A stretch of DNA of 64,000 nt from Glebionis coronaria (Eukaryota; Streptophyta; Magnoliopsida; Asterales; Asteraceae). The stretch is taken from assembly GCA_025667525.1 (NCBI GenBank), contig CM046876.1, positions 533,312,038 through 533,376,037 on the forward strand, written 5' to 3'. Position 1 is the first letter of the stretch; every line of letters begins with the position of its first letter. Position numbers and translations under genes: made by a program. This document shows positions 32,153-44,679 of the stretch, one piece after another. The notes beneath the pieces were generated by a model, which was given only the letters and a program-made list of their open reading frames with translations, searched no databases and was not told the DNA's origin.

Positions 32153-35100
32153 TGATATGAGCAAAAACTCATATCAATTTATCAACAAATCACCCTAAAA
32201 CACAAGAAAAATACCTAAACTTTGTGTTATAAAGCGAAATTATGTGGTATGTTTTGTGTTTGTGCTCAAATAGGTAAGAAGGATACAATTTAAAGCAAAC
32301 AAAGGAAAATCAAGCTTAATTTGATGAAAAAGACAAAGAAGGATCAAAAGTGACAAGACTTTCAAGACAAAGGACCTATCTTGACAATCTGCCAAAGATG
32401 AAGGACCAAAAGTGTAAATATGACAAAGTCAAGATCAAAGTCAAATCTGGTCAACTCTCAAGTCAACCAAGTAAAAGGGCTTAAATGTTTAAAAATACAA
32501 GTTGAAGGACTGAAATTGTCAAAGAAATGAAGAATATAGCTCAAAAGTTCAAACTGCCAAAGTTAAGGGGTCATTTCTGCCATTTTTGGAAAGTCATGTT
32601 ATACTTGATCCGTGTGAAATGCCTTCAACCAATGGGAAGCTAGAAAACAAGAAACAAGGATCACCAACTCAGCTTAATTAATTCCCACTAGCGCCGCCAA
32701 CATTTAATGCCTGTATCTAAACAGTGTTGCGCACTCAGATTGCCTCAACCAATGAAAACATGCCATGCAATAATATTTTTATCCAAATTGGATAACAATC
32801 CGTGTGAGCTTTTGAAGACCAATAACAATGTGCCACGTGTCATCTTCTTCAACAAATTTACCAGGATCGGGTTTGAGCTAGGATGCGTTTCAGAAGATGA
32901 TGTAAACATGAAAAGTGATCGTTTTTTAGAGAGGAATACAACCATACAAATCAATTAACATGACAATATCTCAATAAAAAATCCCCAAAAGTGTTCTTCA
33001 CCTGCAAATTCAATTATGCAGAAATGTCCACGTGGAAGCTTTTGATTGGTTCTAACACGTCACCAACCCCAACCACTTTACATTTCTAGTCTATAAATAC
33101 CCTAGATTAGCCTTCATTTCTGGTAATGTAGAAAAGTGTGAAAACACACACACTTTTAGTTTTCTCTCATCTTTGTTAGTTTTTAGCTTAACAACTTAAG
33201 AGTCTGACAAACTCTTGAGTCTGTTATTAGTTGTAACCAATTACCAGCTTTGTAACCAACTCAATTCCTAAATCAATAAAATTTTCATTTTCCCTCCAAA
33301 TTCTTCATTGCTATTCTACTGTTCCTATCCTGAATCTTGTTACTCTGTTGCTGTTCTAGTTAGTTATGATCACTATCTGATCATGATTAGCTAAGTTTTA
33401 GAGATATTGTAGCTGTTGAAGTGTTATGTTCAGTCAATTCCAGTCCTAGTTGATTTTGCAGAATTCAAGTTCAACAATGGTGATTTAGTTGATTGTAGCT
33501 GATGATTAGTAGATGTTTGGTAGTTTCTAGTGCTAAGGTGGTGGTTAGCACTAGCTTAGAAAGCTCAGCGCTTCTCTACTCCCCAATGGAGGCCTAAGCT
33601 AGAAGGTTTCACATTCTGAGTTCTTATTCCACTGAATTGTTGCTTGCATGCTTCATTCCTAGTTAATCCTTAATTGAATGCATGATAAAATGTGTTTAGC
33701 TTGTCTTTGATCTGATTTCAGTGATAGAGTAGCTTTATTGTAGCTTATAACCTGCTTATTAGTCGTATTCTTGTCCTGTATTTTCAGCATTTATCAGTCA
33801 AAATAGCTTAACAAGTCATTTTGAGTCTTAGCCTTTTAAACTGTTTGAAACTAGTTTAATTACACTTCATTCTAGCTAATAAACTTAGTCTGATATTGCT
33901 TTTTACTCAGTTGAACCAACTGCTTAAAAACCTTTCATAAAAGTTTGAAAAAGATCAGAAAAGTGGTGTTTGGGATTAGCCTACAAGTTGCTTGTTAAGT
34001 GTTAGTTTTTGGTAAATTTTGGTTCATTTCAAGTCACTTAGTCATAACTAATCTAGTTCATCATTTTTAAGTCAAGGATTTGGTCAAACAAGCAATTGGT
34101 ACACAAAAAGGTTTGGGTCAGTTTTTGTTAAGAAAGTTTTCAGAAGGTATTGATTTTCAATTGCTTGGCAAATCTTTGTTTCTTGATGAAATTCCTTCAA
34201 ACCAGCTTTTAATCATCACTAAATATATGAAATTTTAGTGAGTAAAAGGAAATTGTACAGTATCTAGTTTTGAGTGAGAAATAAGCCAATTAATAAGCAC
34301 TTGAGCAATTGCATTTCCCTGTGATAAAAACATGGACTGATTTCTTATATCTACATTTCCACTTCATAAACTTGCTGATTTTCTTTTACATTTCCATTTA
34401 GAAAGTGTTCTTGAGTAGGTTTTGAAAATTTGAGCTTTTTGAAAAATCTGGTCAACAAAAGTCAACATAAGCTCATTTTAGCTTATTTTCAGATTTAGAG
34501 CTTATTACTGGATCATTTTTCTTGAAACTAGATTACCTGTTCTTCTTTTGAGCTATTTAACAAATTTCTTTAATAAAATCAAGTAGTGCATGATTAGCTT
34601 TTCAGTTAGCTTATTTTGAGCTTATTAGGATTTGCTTATCAGAGTTCTAGGCAGTTTTAGCTTAATTCCTTGGATAGGTCTAGCTTATTTTTGATTTTAA
34701 GACGTTTGAAATTGGTTTGAGCTTATTTGGTTAAGAAACGAGCTCAAATGAGCTTATTTTACTCCTTAACCCATTTTTGGTTAAAAACTCTTTAAAATTG
34801 CACTTTGGTCCTTTTGGTATTAAGCAGTTTCTAAATCAGGCTAATCTTCCAACTTTTAGGTTTTGCAAAAGAATAGTCCTTGTATTTTCAAGTTTGTTTC
34901 AAAAGTGGTTAGTCAGTTTTCAATTAGTTAAAAATTAGTTACTTTGTTTGTTAAATTTTCATTTTGAGTCCATTTAGTTAACTGATTTTGCATAATTAGT
35001 CCCTAGACTTTTTGACTTTACATTTTTAGCATTTAATTTTCATTGAATTTACATTTTCAGTCCTTATAGTTTGTAGAATTTACAATTTAGCATTTTACTT

Positions 35101-35294
35101 GAATAAAAACTTGGTTTGTGCACTTTGTTTTACGTATAAGTAGATTGTATTTTTCATTTTGGCAAGGCTTTGTTTGAATTAGCTATAGAATATCCAAATA
35201 CTTTACCAACCAAAAACAATTAAAAACTCGATCTTGTTAGGACTTTCCATTTGTTAAGAACTGAGAAAAACGAACTTCAACTATACACATTTCA
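32153..35294 (+). repeat. 5' LTR of the outer Athila-type element
   Basis: It begins with a perfect hairpin (TGATATGAG, CAAAAA, CTCATATCA) and ends TACACATTTCA. TATAAATA at 33092-33099 is the likely promoter, and AATAAA at 33275-33280 the likely polyadenylation signal, placing R between them. The 3' half is dense in GAGCTTATT-type motifs. An 83-codon open frame at 32707-32958 recurs in the other LTR; I do not treat it as a gene. Confidence 0.95.
33092..33099 (+). promoter_or_regulatory. TATA box of the outer LTR
   Basis: TATAAATA precedes CCCTAGATTAG; a transcript start near 33125 is expected. The same box is in the 3' LTR at 53755-53762. Confidence 0.65.
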
Positions 35295-35296
35295 AA

Positions 35297-35311
35297 TGGC
35301 GCCGCTGCCGG
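35297..35311 (+). other. Primer-binding site of the outer element (tRNA-Asp type)
   Basis: TGGCGCCGCTGCCGG lies two bases after the LTR end. It resembles the complement of the plant tRNA-Asp 3' end with one mismatch (as recalled), as used by Athila-type elements. Confidence 0.8.
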
Positions 35312-36071
35312 TTCTTTGACTTTACGAGAGACTATCGATTGACGGTTTTCATTGGCTTTTGGGATCCGTTCACCTAGTGAACGTTATTTTTACGTATCAT
35401 AAATAAAAAACAATTAAAAAAATCAAAAATATAAAAATATATAAAAACTAAAAAATTAACAAAACAATTCTTTTCCTAAAGAATTGACCAAACAAATTAA
35501 AAAATCCAAAAAGCAATCTTTTTCCTAAGAGATTGCACCCAAAAATATATATTATTGGATTCTCTCGGTTTTTATGTACATATAGTATTTTCTCTTAAAA
35601 ACTCATAAATACAAAAATATTTTCCATGTATTATTATAAGTAAATACGTATACGTATAAGAACAACCAATTTACATATTCTCCATAAGTATTGCCAAGGC
35701 AATACACCGTGTTGAGGGGCGTTCCGGTCCTTGACACGTGTATCGATCAAACAAAATTAAGCAAGAATAGATAAATACTTCCAATAAGCAACAATTCGAA
35801 GAATACAAACAATTAAGTGAATAGAAAGGCGATGTGCTATAAAATGCCATCTAAGGGTCAATAGGTACTTAAGTGCTTCGCGCCACCTAACCCCCCCGTT
35901 CACTTGTGAGTATTCTAAGAAGGAAGGCTTCATTGGGGGTCTTGCACCCAAGTAGTACATACATATATTATTATTTTCTTGTGGATATTTCATATTGAAA
36001 CTCGAAGAGGATAATCCTTTTCTCTTCAAAGTCACACGAGAGCTTCTCTCTCATTCCTCGTATTGAGTTGC
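35312..36071 (+). other. Untranslated leader of the outer element
   Basis: No gene is seen. A hairpin CGTTCAC / GTGAACG lies at 35367-35383, about 55 bases after the PBS, within TTTTGGGATCCGTTC. The inner element has a counterpart at the same place. The rest is A-rich. Confidence 0.6.
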
Positions 36072-37044
36072 ATGCTCACTCGCGGGCGTGCACAAATACC
36101 GATTGGTGTACAACCCCTTCCTCCGAAAAGGAAGAAAAAGAGAAAGAGTAGGAACACCACCGTCCATCAAGCCGATCACGAGAATCGTGCTTTGATTCAT
36201 CCACAACAAGAAGCCATGGCTAGATTTGATACTCGTTCTTTGATGGAACGTTTGCAATCCAATGTTCACGGATATGCCGATGCTATCAAGATTCCCGATA
36301 TTCTCGCAAATTCATTTGAGCTAAAAACGGCTATGATTAACTTGGTTTCAAACACACCTTTATATGGTAACAAGAATGATAATCCTCATGATCACCTTAA
36401 GAGATTCCTTGCTCTTTGCAATACCATTAAGTACAATGGAGTTCCCCATGATGCCATTAAATTGATATTGGTGCAATTTTCACTAGAGGGACCCGCTAAG
36501 CATTGGTTAGACACACAACCACCCGATAGTATCACCACATGGGATTGTTTCACCATTAAGTTTTTAAACAAGTTCTTTCCCCCATCTAAGACCACGGCTT
36601 TGAGGAAATTAATTATAGGCTTTCAACAAAAACCTAGCCAAACCCTTAGTGATGCTTGGGAGGAGTTTAGAGAGTTATTGAGGAGATGCCCTAACCATGG
36701 ATTGGATGAAGTTCACCAAATCAATACTTTCTATAATGGCCTTAAACCTCATCACCGACTCACTCAATGCTTCCGCGGGAGGGAATATTCTTCTTAAATC
36801 CATTCAAGAGGCTTGGGATATCATTGAGACCAAAGCAATGGTTCAAACAAACACACAATTTGATGAAAGAGTCCATGTCATTCAAGAAGGAAGTTCTAAC
36901 CCATTGGAGACTCAACTCATTTCAAGCATTTACTCAAGCTCAAAAGGAAAGTCAAACATTCATGCAAAATTCTCAAAAGATGCAAGAAACAATGATGAAT
37001 GACTTGATGAAGCTTTCTATGGGAAATCATTCCTCAAATGATGT
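36072..37044 (+). pseudogene. Gag, 5' part, outer Athila-type element (frameshifted, interrupted)
   Basis: The start MLTRGRAQIPIG is taken from the ATG at 36072. A basic segment (PPKRKKKRKSR) is followed by a Retrotrans_gag capsid domain: DPHD-like NPHDHLKRFLALCNTIKYNGVP, LEGPAKHWLDTQPP, FFPPSKTTALRKL, HQINTFYNGL. A frameshift near 36760 moves the frame (DSLNASAGGN), and a second near 36900 moves it again (FTQAQKESQTFMQ). The gene is then cut at 37044 by the inner element. In the last frame, codons before the insertion are in phase with the frame resuming at 48328, showing the inner element landed in gag coding sequence. Confidence 0.85.
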
Positions 37045-37507
37045 TGATAGGTGTGAAAACACCCATCCTTTTACCACTTAATTCTGGCTAAAACAAGACC
37101 AAAACACGTATTTAATATCATTTGTTTGGAATTATGCGTGGTTTTTGTGTTTATTGTGTTTTCAGAGTCAACCGGGAGAGTATTGAAGAAAACATGGGAT
37201 TGCACGGGTTTTATCAAGGAAAAAGACTCAAGACGAAGTCTATTGTCCAAGAGATGCAAAAGATTTGAAGTCATTGTGCCTATTTGAAGATTTATCGAAG
37301 AATAGAGCCAAAGATGGAAGATTCATATATGTCGAAGAACTCGAGTCTATTAAATAAAAGATTATAAGACGAGTTGGAATTATTCACCGACACTTCTCAA
37401 ATCCAAGTCGGAAACGTTTATTTAAAGACGCATGAAGACTAAAGAAGAAAGAAGAAAAAGGAGCCCAACCAAAGCCCAATCACAAAGCCCACCACCATAC
37501 ACACGCC

Positions 37508-37516
37508 TATATAAAG
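37508..37516 (+). promoter_or_regulatory. TATA box of the inner LTR
   Basis: TATATAAAG lies about 460 bp into the LTR and is followed by CCCTTACTTCAC, a plausible start region. The 3' LTR has the same box. Confidence 0.65.
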
Positions 37517-38078
37517 CCCTTACTTCACAAATTTTCACACACTTAGTTAGTTTTTAGTTTTGATTCTCTCTAGTTTTAGAGAGAGAAAGTTCTAAACTTT
37601 CTCTCACTAGATTTCATCTTTTTCCATTTCAATATCAAAACTTTGTATTACCTTTTCATTAATCAAGATCAAGTTTTTATCTTTTAATTTTTAATCTCAT
37701 CCTTCCTTTCTTTAATTTTCATTGATTTTGGTACAAATCTCGTATGATCCGTGTTGTTCATCAATGATTTGTGCTTAAAAAGTTGATTACTTTTTATGTT
37801 TCCTTAAGTTTATACACTAATAAGCTTTAAGATCCTTGTTCTTATTGGCTTATTGGTTGGTTTAGCTTATTTTACTTTTTAAAGTTTTTATGAAAAGTTC
37901 ATCTCTTTATCATTTGATTTATGCTTTTGCTTATTTGAAGTTTAGATAAGGTGTTCTTAGTACTTATTTGATCAGCTTATTATTGGATTCGAGTTAGTTT
38001 GGGTTTTAGCTTATCCTAATTGCTTATTTCCCTTGCTTTTGTCCCGAATTTGCACCATTTTCGGAAAGGGTAACTCCC

Positions 38079-38432
38079 TTTTCCGATCGAGTATTCCGAC
38101 CAAGGACCCCCCCCCTTATTCCGATCCTTAGATCGGAAAAGGGTTTTGTTTTCCGATTGGTTCCATTTTGGCAACATTCCGATTTGTCCCTCCAAGCCTT
38201 ATTCCGATTGTACTCATTTTGATTATTCCGATTGGTACCCACAATTATTCCGATCTAGCCACTATTCCAGTTATTCCGATTTGATCTTCTTTGGCACATT
38301 CCGATTGAGGCTAGTTTAGTTTTTCCGATTGGTGGCATTTTGAACATTTCGATTGGCATCATTTTCATCATATTCCGATCACACGATCGGAATAATATTC
38401 CGATTGAAGGCAGTTTTCCCATTAGTCCGATT
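38079..38432 (+). repeat. TTCCGAT motif array in the inner 5' LTR
   Basis: About twelve exact TTCCGAT copies, two inverted ATCGGAA copies and three one-base variants (TTCCGAC, TTTCGAT, GTCCGAT) lie in about 350 bp at irregular 15-45-bp spacing. The non-motif spacers are unrelated to one another. The array is repeated in the 3' LTR at about 47622-47985. Confidence 0.85.
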
Positions 38433-38779
38433 CACCTGTTTTGTTTTGTTTCGATCTCACTTTCTTTTAGCACTTTTCTAATAGTACTTATTTTTTTTAA
38501 CAAAGTTTTCCAAGTGTTAGTTTTTATTAAGTGTTTACTTATTTTTCTCTAATATTATCTTTAAGATTTCAAGCCTTTAATTTTAACTTGCCTTTTTAGT
38601 TTAAACTTTCAAGTCTTTAATTTTACTCTTCGACACTTAATTAATTGTTATTAGTTTAAAATAGATAAACAACCGAACTCCTTTTTATTAACCAAGAACA
38701 AATCATTCCACTTAAGGCCGAGATCCATTCGAGAGGACTGTGAGAGAATTTAGAACCCATACAAAATCATAGTATCAAA

Positions 38780-38794
38780 TGACGCCGCTGCCGG
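38780..38794 (+). other. Primer-binding site of the inner element
   Basis: TGACGCCGCTGCCGG follows the LTR after two bases. It differs from the outer element's PBS by one base (A for G at position 3). Confidence 0.75.
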
Positions 38795-38998
38795 CTCTTC
38801 TCGTTAAGATCAAAAGTTTTTTGTGAGAACTTGGATTTTGGGATCCGTTCCCCGTGAACGTTACTTTTTCATAAAAATTTTTTTTTTCAAAAAATCCAAA
38901 AAAAATATAAAAATTTTCAAAAAATCCTAAAAAGTAAAAAACATAAAAACCAAAAATATTTTTGCCTTGTTTTTCTTTGTTCGTTCTTTTGCAGGTGT
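38795..38998 (+). other. Untranslated leader of the inner element
   Basis: It holds a short stem CGTTC / GAACG at 38846-38860, in the same GGATCCGTTC context and distance from the PBS as in the outer element. Then A-rich sequence runs up to a pyrimidine tract ending GCAG just before the gag ATG. Confidence 0.6.
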
Positions 38999-41900
38999 AT
39001 GCGCACTCGATCCACGTCTTATCAAGAGCCCGAGCCTCTCGATAACTTAGACATGGCTGGTGTACAAAACAACAATAACATACCACCTCCGAACAACAAT
39101 AATAACAACAACAACCCACCTTTCAACAACATGAACAATAACAACAACAATGATCCCCTTCCGGATAATCGCCCGATGATTGAACTGCTGCAAGCTCATG
39201 TAGATGGCAACACTGATCCAATTGTCATACCTCCAATTGCCGCCAACAACTTTGAGCTAAAATCAGGCTTTATCCAGATGGTCTCCGCTCAACCATTCTT
39301 GGGACGAACCATTGATGATCCACACGACCACATCAAGAGATTCTTGCAACTAACCAACATGGTCAAATTCAATGGTGTTCCACAAGAGGTTATCAGGTTA
39401 CAACTTTTTCCCTTTTCTTTAGAGGGACAAGCCCGACATTGGCTTGCTAAGGAACCGCCACAGAGTATTCTCTCGTGGACGGATTTGGAAACCAAATTCA
39501 TCAATTACTTTTTCCCACCCTCTCGTACTACCGCTTTGTGGAATGAAATCATAAATTTTGAACAAAAGTACGATGAGTCGTTCAGTGAATCTTGGGATCG
39601 TTTTAAAGATCTTTTAAGAAAATGCCCACAACATGGTTTTACCAAAGTACATCAAATTAATACTTTTTACAATGGTTTAAGCATGAGTGACCAAGATTCA
39701 CTGAACAGTGCCTCGGGGGGTAATCTTTTGGCTAAGACTTCCAATGCTGCTTGGGATATCATTGAGAACAAGTCTCGTGTGCAAACCAAGAGTGTTCGGA
39801 CCAATGTCGCTAGTATTAGCACTAATGACAGCGACAAGCGACTTGACAAAATCACCACGCTTCTTGAATCGCTTGTCACCCACACCGTCAACAACAACAA
39901 CAGCAACAACGCTAAAAACGCCCAAGTTAACGCTGTCAGCCAACCTTGTGAAATATGCGGTGGTCCTCACTCTTACACAACTTGTACCGCCACCCAAGAC
40001 TACCCTGCTGAAAATGTGAATGCGGCATATGGCACCTATCCTCAACCTGCTTATCAAGCTAGACCTCAAGGTGACCGTAACTTGCTTAGCTATCGATCCA
40101 ACAACTATCTTTCACCACCTGGTTTCCCTCCTACCAACCCAAACTAACAACAAAACCTTAATCGCCCTCCTCAACAACAACAACAACCTCGACAACCATA
40201 CATCCCTCCTCACAAGCAGCAACAACCACCTCAACGTAACAACCAAGTTTACCAACAACCTGCTTATCAACCACCCGCATACACTGCTCCTCCAAACCAA
40301 CCCACTGCATTACACCAAGAGGTTGCAACCTACATGAGGACCAATGATGTGATCGTGGAAAATCTCCAACAGGAAGTGCGTAACTTGAAAGCAGACTTGG
40401 TCAAGCAAGGGAACGATTTGAGAGCCGACATGAGAAATACTATGGATAGTCAAACGAATGACTTAAGAAACATGATGGCTAGTTTCTTCCACGGTAATCA
40501 ACCCTCTTCTTCGGCTACTCTTCCGAGTAACACCGTTGCGAATCCAAGAGGTGAGATGAAAGCAATCACCACTCGCAGTGGCAAAGGTACCAAGGAACCC
40601 GAGCTTCCTATACCTCCACCGGTGATTGTGACTAAGGAGAACGAGTCACCTGCTCCTATTCCTCATCCTTCTCCTTCCCCAATTTCCCCACCTCCTACTT
40701 CTACCCCTCCTCCACCCAAGGATGTGAGTGATCCTATTCTTCCAAAGCCTTCCTCTTCTTCCAATATACCTTATCCATCTAGGTTGAGGAAAGAGAAGCT
40801 CAAAAGCAAGGACGATATTCAGGTTTCGAACTTTCTTAAGATGTTCAAACAATTGAATTTTAACATCTCCTTCGCTGAGGCTCTCGCTCACATGCCTAAG
40901 TATGCGAAAATGTTTAAAGATCTTCTGAGCGACAAGGAAAAGCTCCTCGATATTGCCAACACCCAACTTAATGAGAATTGCTCTGCATTGCTCTTAAGGA
41001 AATTGCCAACCAAGCTTGGTGATCCGGGTCGTTTCTTAATTCCTTGCAATTTCCCGGGAGTAGAGAATTGCATGGACCTAGCCGATCTAGGTGCCAGTAT
41101 TAATCTCATGCCTCTAAGTGTTTGGAAGCAATTATCTCTCCCAGAGCTAGTCCCCACCAAAATGACTTTGGAGTTAGCTAACCGTACGGTTGCTTATCCA
41201 GTGGGGATAGCCAAGACGTCATTGTAGGAGTCGACAAATTCACCTTCCCTGCTGATTTTGTTGTCGTCGACTACAAGATGGACCCCCGTGTGCCACTAAT
41301 TGTTGGACGTCCATTCTTGAGGACCGGTCGCACTCTTATTGATGTTGAAGCCGGTGAGCTTATCATGAGAGTGGGTGACGATAAAGTAGTCTTCAACATG
41401 GGAAAGTTGTCTAAACAACCTTATTCATATGAGAGCGTTAATTGTATTGACGCCCTTGATGAGGCTTGTGAAGAACACTTTAATGATGCTTGCAAAAGTA
41501 TTCCTACCTCTCTTCCCAATGTTGAGACCGTGTCCTCTATTGATTCATCGTTGTCTCTATTTGGAGATAGTGATTTATTTTGGAACAATCTTGAAGACAC
41601 CATGGGAGATGTGAATTTAGCTACTAATGATCCTCCTATCGATGGGGATGAAGACATGAATTTCTTTGACAATCTTCTCACCGAAGACAATCCTTCGCCT
41701 CCATCTCCCACGGTCTTTGCTATCGATACTCTGACTTCGAATACGCCTCCCGTCGAAAATCCTCCGGATTTAGAACTTAAGGAGTTGCCGCCCCATCTCG
41801 AGTATGTATTCCTTGACGAAGAGAAGAAGTCGCCAGTCATCATTGCTAAGGATTTGAAGGATGAAGAGAAAACTCGACTTGTCGCCGTGTTGAAAAAGCA

Positions 41901-44679
41901 TAAAACAGCTATTGCTTGGAAGATTTCTGATATTCGTGGAATTGATCCTCACTTCTGCACACACAAAATTCTCATGGAGGACGACTTTAAGCCCACAATT
42001 CAAAGCCAACGAAGGGTGAATCCAAAAATACATGAAGTCATCAAAACAGAGGTTATCAAACTTCTTGATGCGGGTATGATTTACCCTATTTCGGATTCAC
42101 CATGGGTTAGTCCAATCCATTGTGTGCCCAAGAAAGGCGGAATAACCGTTGTTCCCAATGAACACAACGAGTTGATTTCCACTCGTCTTGTTACTGGGTG
42201 GAGAGTTTATATAGACTACCACAAACTCAATGATGCCACGAGAAAGGATCATTTCCCTCTACCTTTTATGGACCAAATGCTTGAACGTTTAGCCGGTAAT
42301 GAATATTACTGTTTTCTTGATGGTTTCTCGGGTTATTTCCAAATACCCATCGATCCCCAAGATCAAGAGAAGACGACATTCACTTGTCCCTATGGCACAT
42401 TTGCTTACAAAAGAATGCCTTTTGGCTTATGTAATGCGCCCGGGACTTTCCAAAGGTGCATGTTAGCTATCTTCCATGACATGGTTGAACAAACCATGGA
42501 AGTCTTCATGGATGATTTCTCGGTCTTCGGGGATTCCTTCTCTTCTTGCCTTGCCAATTTGGAACGTATGCTTAAGCGGTGCGAAGACACTCGCCTTGTT
42601 CTGAATTGGTAAAAATGCCATTTTATGGTAAAAGAAGGCATCGTGCTGGGACACAAGATTTCTAAAGCCGGTCTTGAAGTAGACCGTGCTAAAGTCGATG
42701 TTATCGCCAAGTTGCCTCCACCTTCAACCGTGAAGGGTGTGAGAAGTTTTCTGGGTCATGCGGGCTTCTACCGTCGATTCATCAAAGATTTTTCTAAAAT
42801 CGCTCGCCCGATGACCCACCTCTTGGAAAAAGATACTCCTTTTATCTTTTCCAAAGAGTGCCTTGAAGCCTTCAACTCGCTTAAGGATAAGCTTACTAAG
42901 GCACCCGTCTTAGTTACCCCTAATTGGGAGCTGCCTTTTGAGTTGATGTGCGATGCTAGTGATTTTGCTATTGGAGCGGTTCTAGGACAAAGAGTGAACA
43001 AACACTTCCAACCAATCCATTAAGCTAGCAAGACAATGACGGGGGCACAATTGCATTATACGACAACCGAAAAAGAGCTTTTAGCTGTTGTCTATGCCTT
43101 TGAAAAATTCCGCCCCTATCTTGTCCTTTCTACAATAATTGTGTATACCGATCATTCCGCGCTGAAGTACTTGTTGACAAAGCAAGATTCCAAACCAAGA
43201 CTTCTTCGCTGGGTTTTGCTGCTCCAGGAATTTAAAATCGAAATTCGCGATAAAAAAGGAGCAGAAAACCTAGCCGCGGATCATCTCAGCAGACTTGAGG
43301 ATCCTTACCAAGGGGATCATCCAAACAAAGAAATCAATGATTCTTTTCCCTTGGAGACCTTAATGTCTATAAATTCGAAATCTAATGAAACCCCGTGGTT
43401 TGCAGACTTTGCAAACTACTTGGCGGGTGGAATTCTCAAGGAAGGGTTGACGTCCCAACAAAAGAAAAAGTTCTTCACCGACATTAAGACTTACTTTTGG
43501 GACGACCCTTACCTATTCAAACAATGTGCCGACCTGATTATCCGCCGATGTGTTGATGGACCGGCAGCTTCAGAAATCCTTGATGCTTGCCACAAAGGAC
43601 CCACTGGTGGTCACTTTGGTCCCAACTACACCGCCAAAAAAGTGTTTGACTCGGGATTTTATTGGCCCACCATCTACCGTGATGCTCACGAGATGGTTAA
43701 ACGATGTGATGCTTGCCAAAAACAAGGCACAATCACACATAAAGACGAGATGCCTCAGAATTTCATTCAAGAGTGTGAAATCTTTGATGTTTGGGGAATC
43801 GACTTTATGGGGCCATTCCCTTCATCTAAAGGAAACAAATACATCCTTGTTGCCGTTGACTACGTCTCCAAGTGGGTTGAAGCCAAAGCTTTACCTACTA
43901 ATGATGCAAGGGTGGTTTGTAACTTTTTGAAATCGCTGTTCGCTCGATTCGGCGTTCCTCGTGCTATTATCAGTGACCGCGGGACTCATTTTTGCTACGA
44001 TCAATTTGCAAGAGTCATGGCAAAGTATGGTGTCAATCACCGTATTTCCACCGCCTATCATCCCCAAACCAATGGGCAAGCCGAGATATCCAACCGTGGA
44101 TTGAAGCGAATTTTGGAGCGTACTGTGGGAGAGCATCGTGCCGCGTGGGCCGATAAGTTAGATGATGCTCTGTGGGCTTTCCGTACTGCTTACAAGACCC
44201 CGATCGGTTGTACACCTTACCGTCTTGTGTACAGGAAAGCATGCCACCTTCCAATCGAGCTGGAGCATAAGGCGCACTGGGCCTTGAAGTGGGCTAACTT
44301 CGACATCAACAAAGCCGGTGATCATCGTAAGATTCAACTCAACGAGCTCAACGAACTGAGGAATGAAGCTTATGAGAACTCGCTGATCTACAAAGAGAAG
44401 ACGAAGATCCTTCATGACGCAAAAATCAAGAACCGAGAGTTCCACGTTGGTGATCAAGTCTTACTTTTTAACTCTCGGTTGAAGATCTTCTCTGGCAAGT
44501 TGAAGAGCCGCTGGTCTGGTCCATTCACCGTCGCCAACGTCTTTCCGTATGGGACCATTGAGCTTTCTCAGCCAAATGGGCCCAATTTCAAGGTGAATGG
44601 CCAGCGTCTGAAGCTGTACTTTGGTGAGGACACCTCTCAGGAGGTGATTCCATCCCTCACCACGTTCCCCATGAACTAA
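38999..44679 (+). pseudogene. Gag-pol polyprotein of the inner Athila-type element, four lesions
   Basis: Gag starts MRTRSTSYQ, with an Asn/Pro-rich stretch, then a Retrotrans_gag domain (DPHDHIKRFLQL, LEGQARHWLAKE, FFPPSRTTALW) and a knuckle C-X2-C-X3-H-X4-C (CEICGGPHSYTTC). Protease follows with DLGASINLMPLSVW. RT carries FLDGFSGY and FMDDFSVFG (about 42470-42530). RNase H carries [20 protein letters not shown] and [10 protein letters not shown]. The integrase has the HHCC finger (HKGPTGGH...CDAC), and its core shows GIDFMGP, SDRGTHF and QAEISNR, the DDE residues. Lesions: in-frame TAA at 40145, a one-base loss near 41213, TAA at 42610 (after LVLNW) and TAA at 43021 (after FQPIH). Otherwise the polyprotein is full length and ends FPMN. 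Confidence 0.95.

Larger units (their letters stand above)
37045..38777 (+). repeat. 5' LTR of the inner Athila-type element
   Basis: It starts TGATAGGTGTGAAAACACC, a short stem (GGTGT/ACACC), and ends ATAGTATCA. TATATAAAG at 37508-37516 is the likely promoter. Between about 38079 and 38430 the LTR holds a dense array of TTCCGAT motifs. A 9-C run lies at 38107-38115. Confidence 0.95.

Noticed and set aside
32707..32958. 83-codon open frame in the outer LTR, also intact at 53370-53621
   Set aside because: The LTR pair is only a few percent diverged, so retention says little; no recognisable domain, and it lies upstream of the LTR TATA box.
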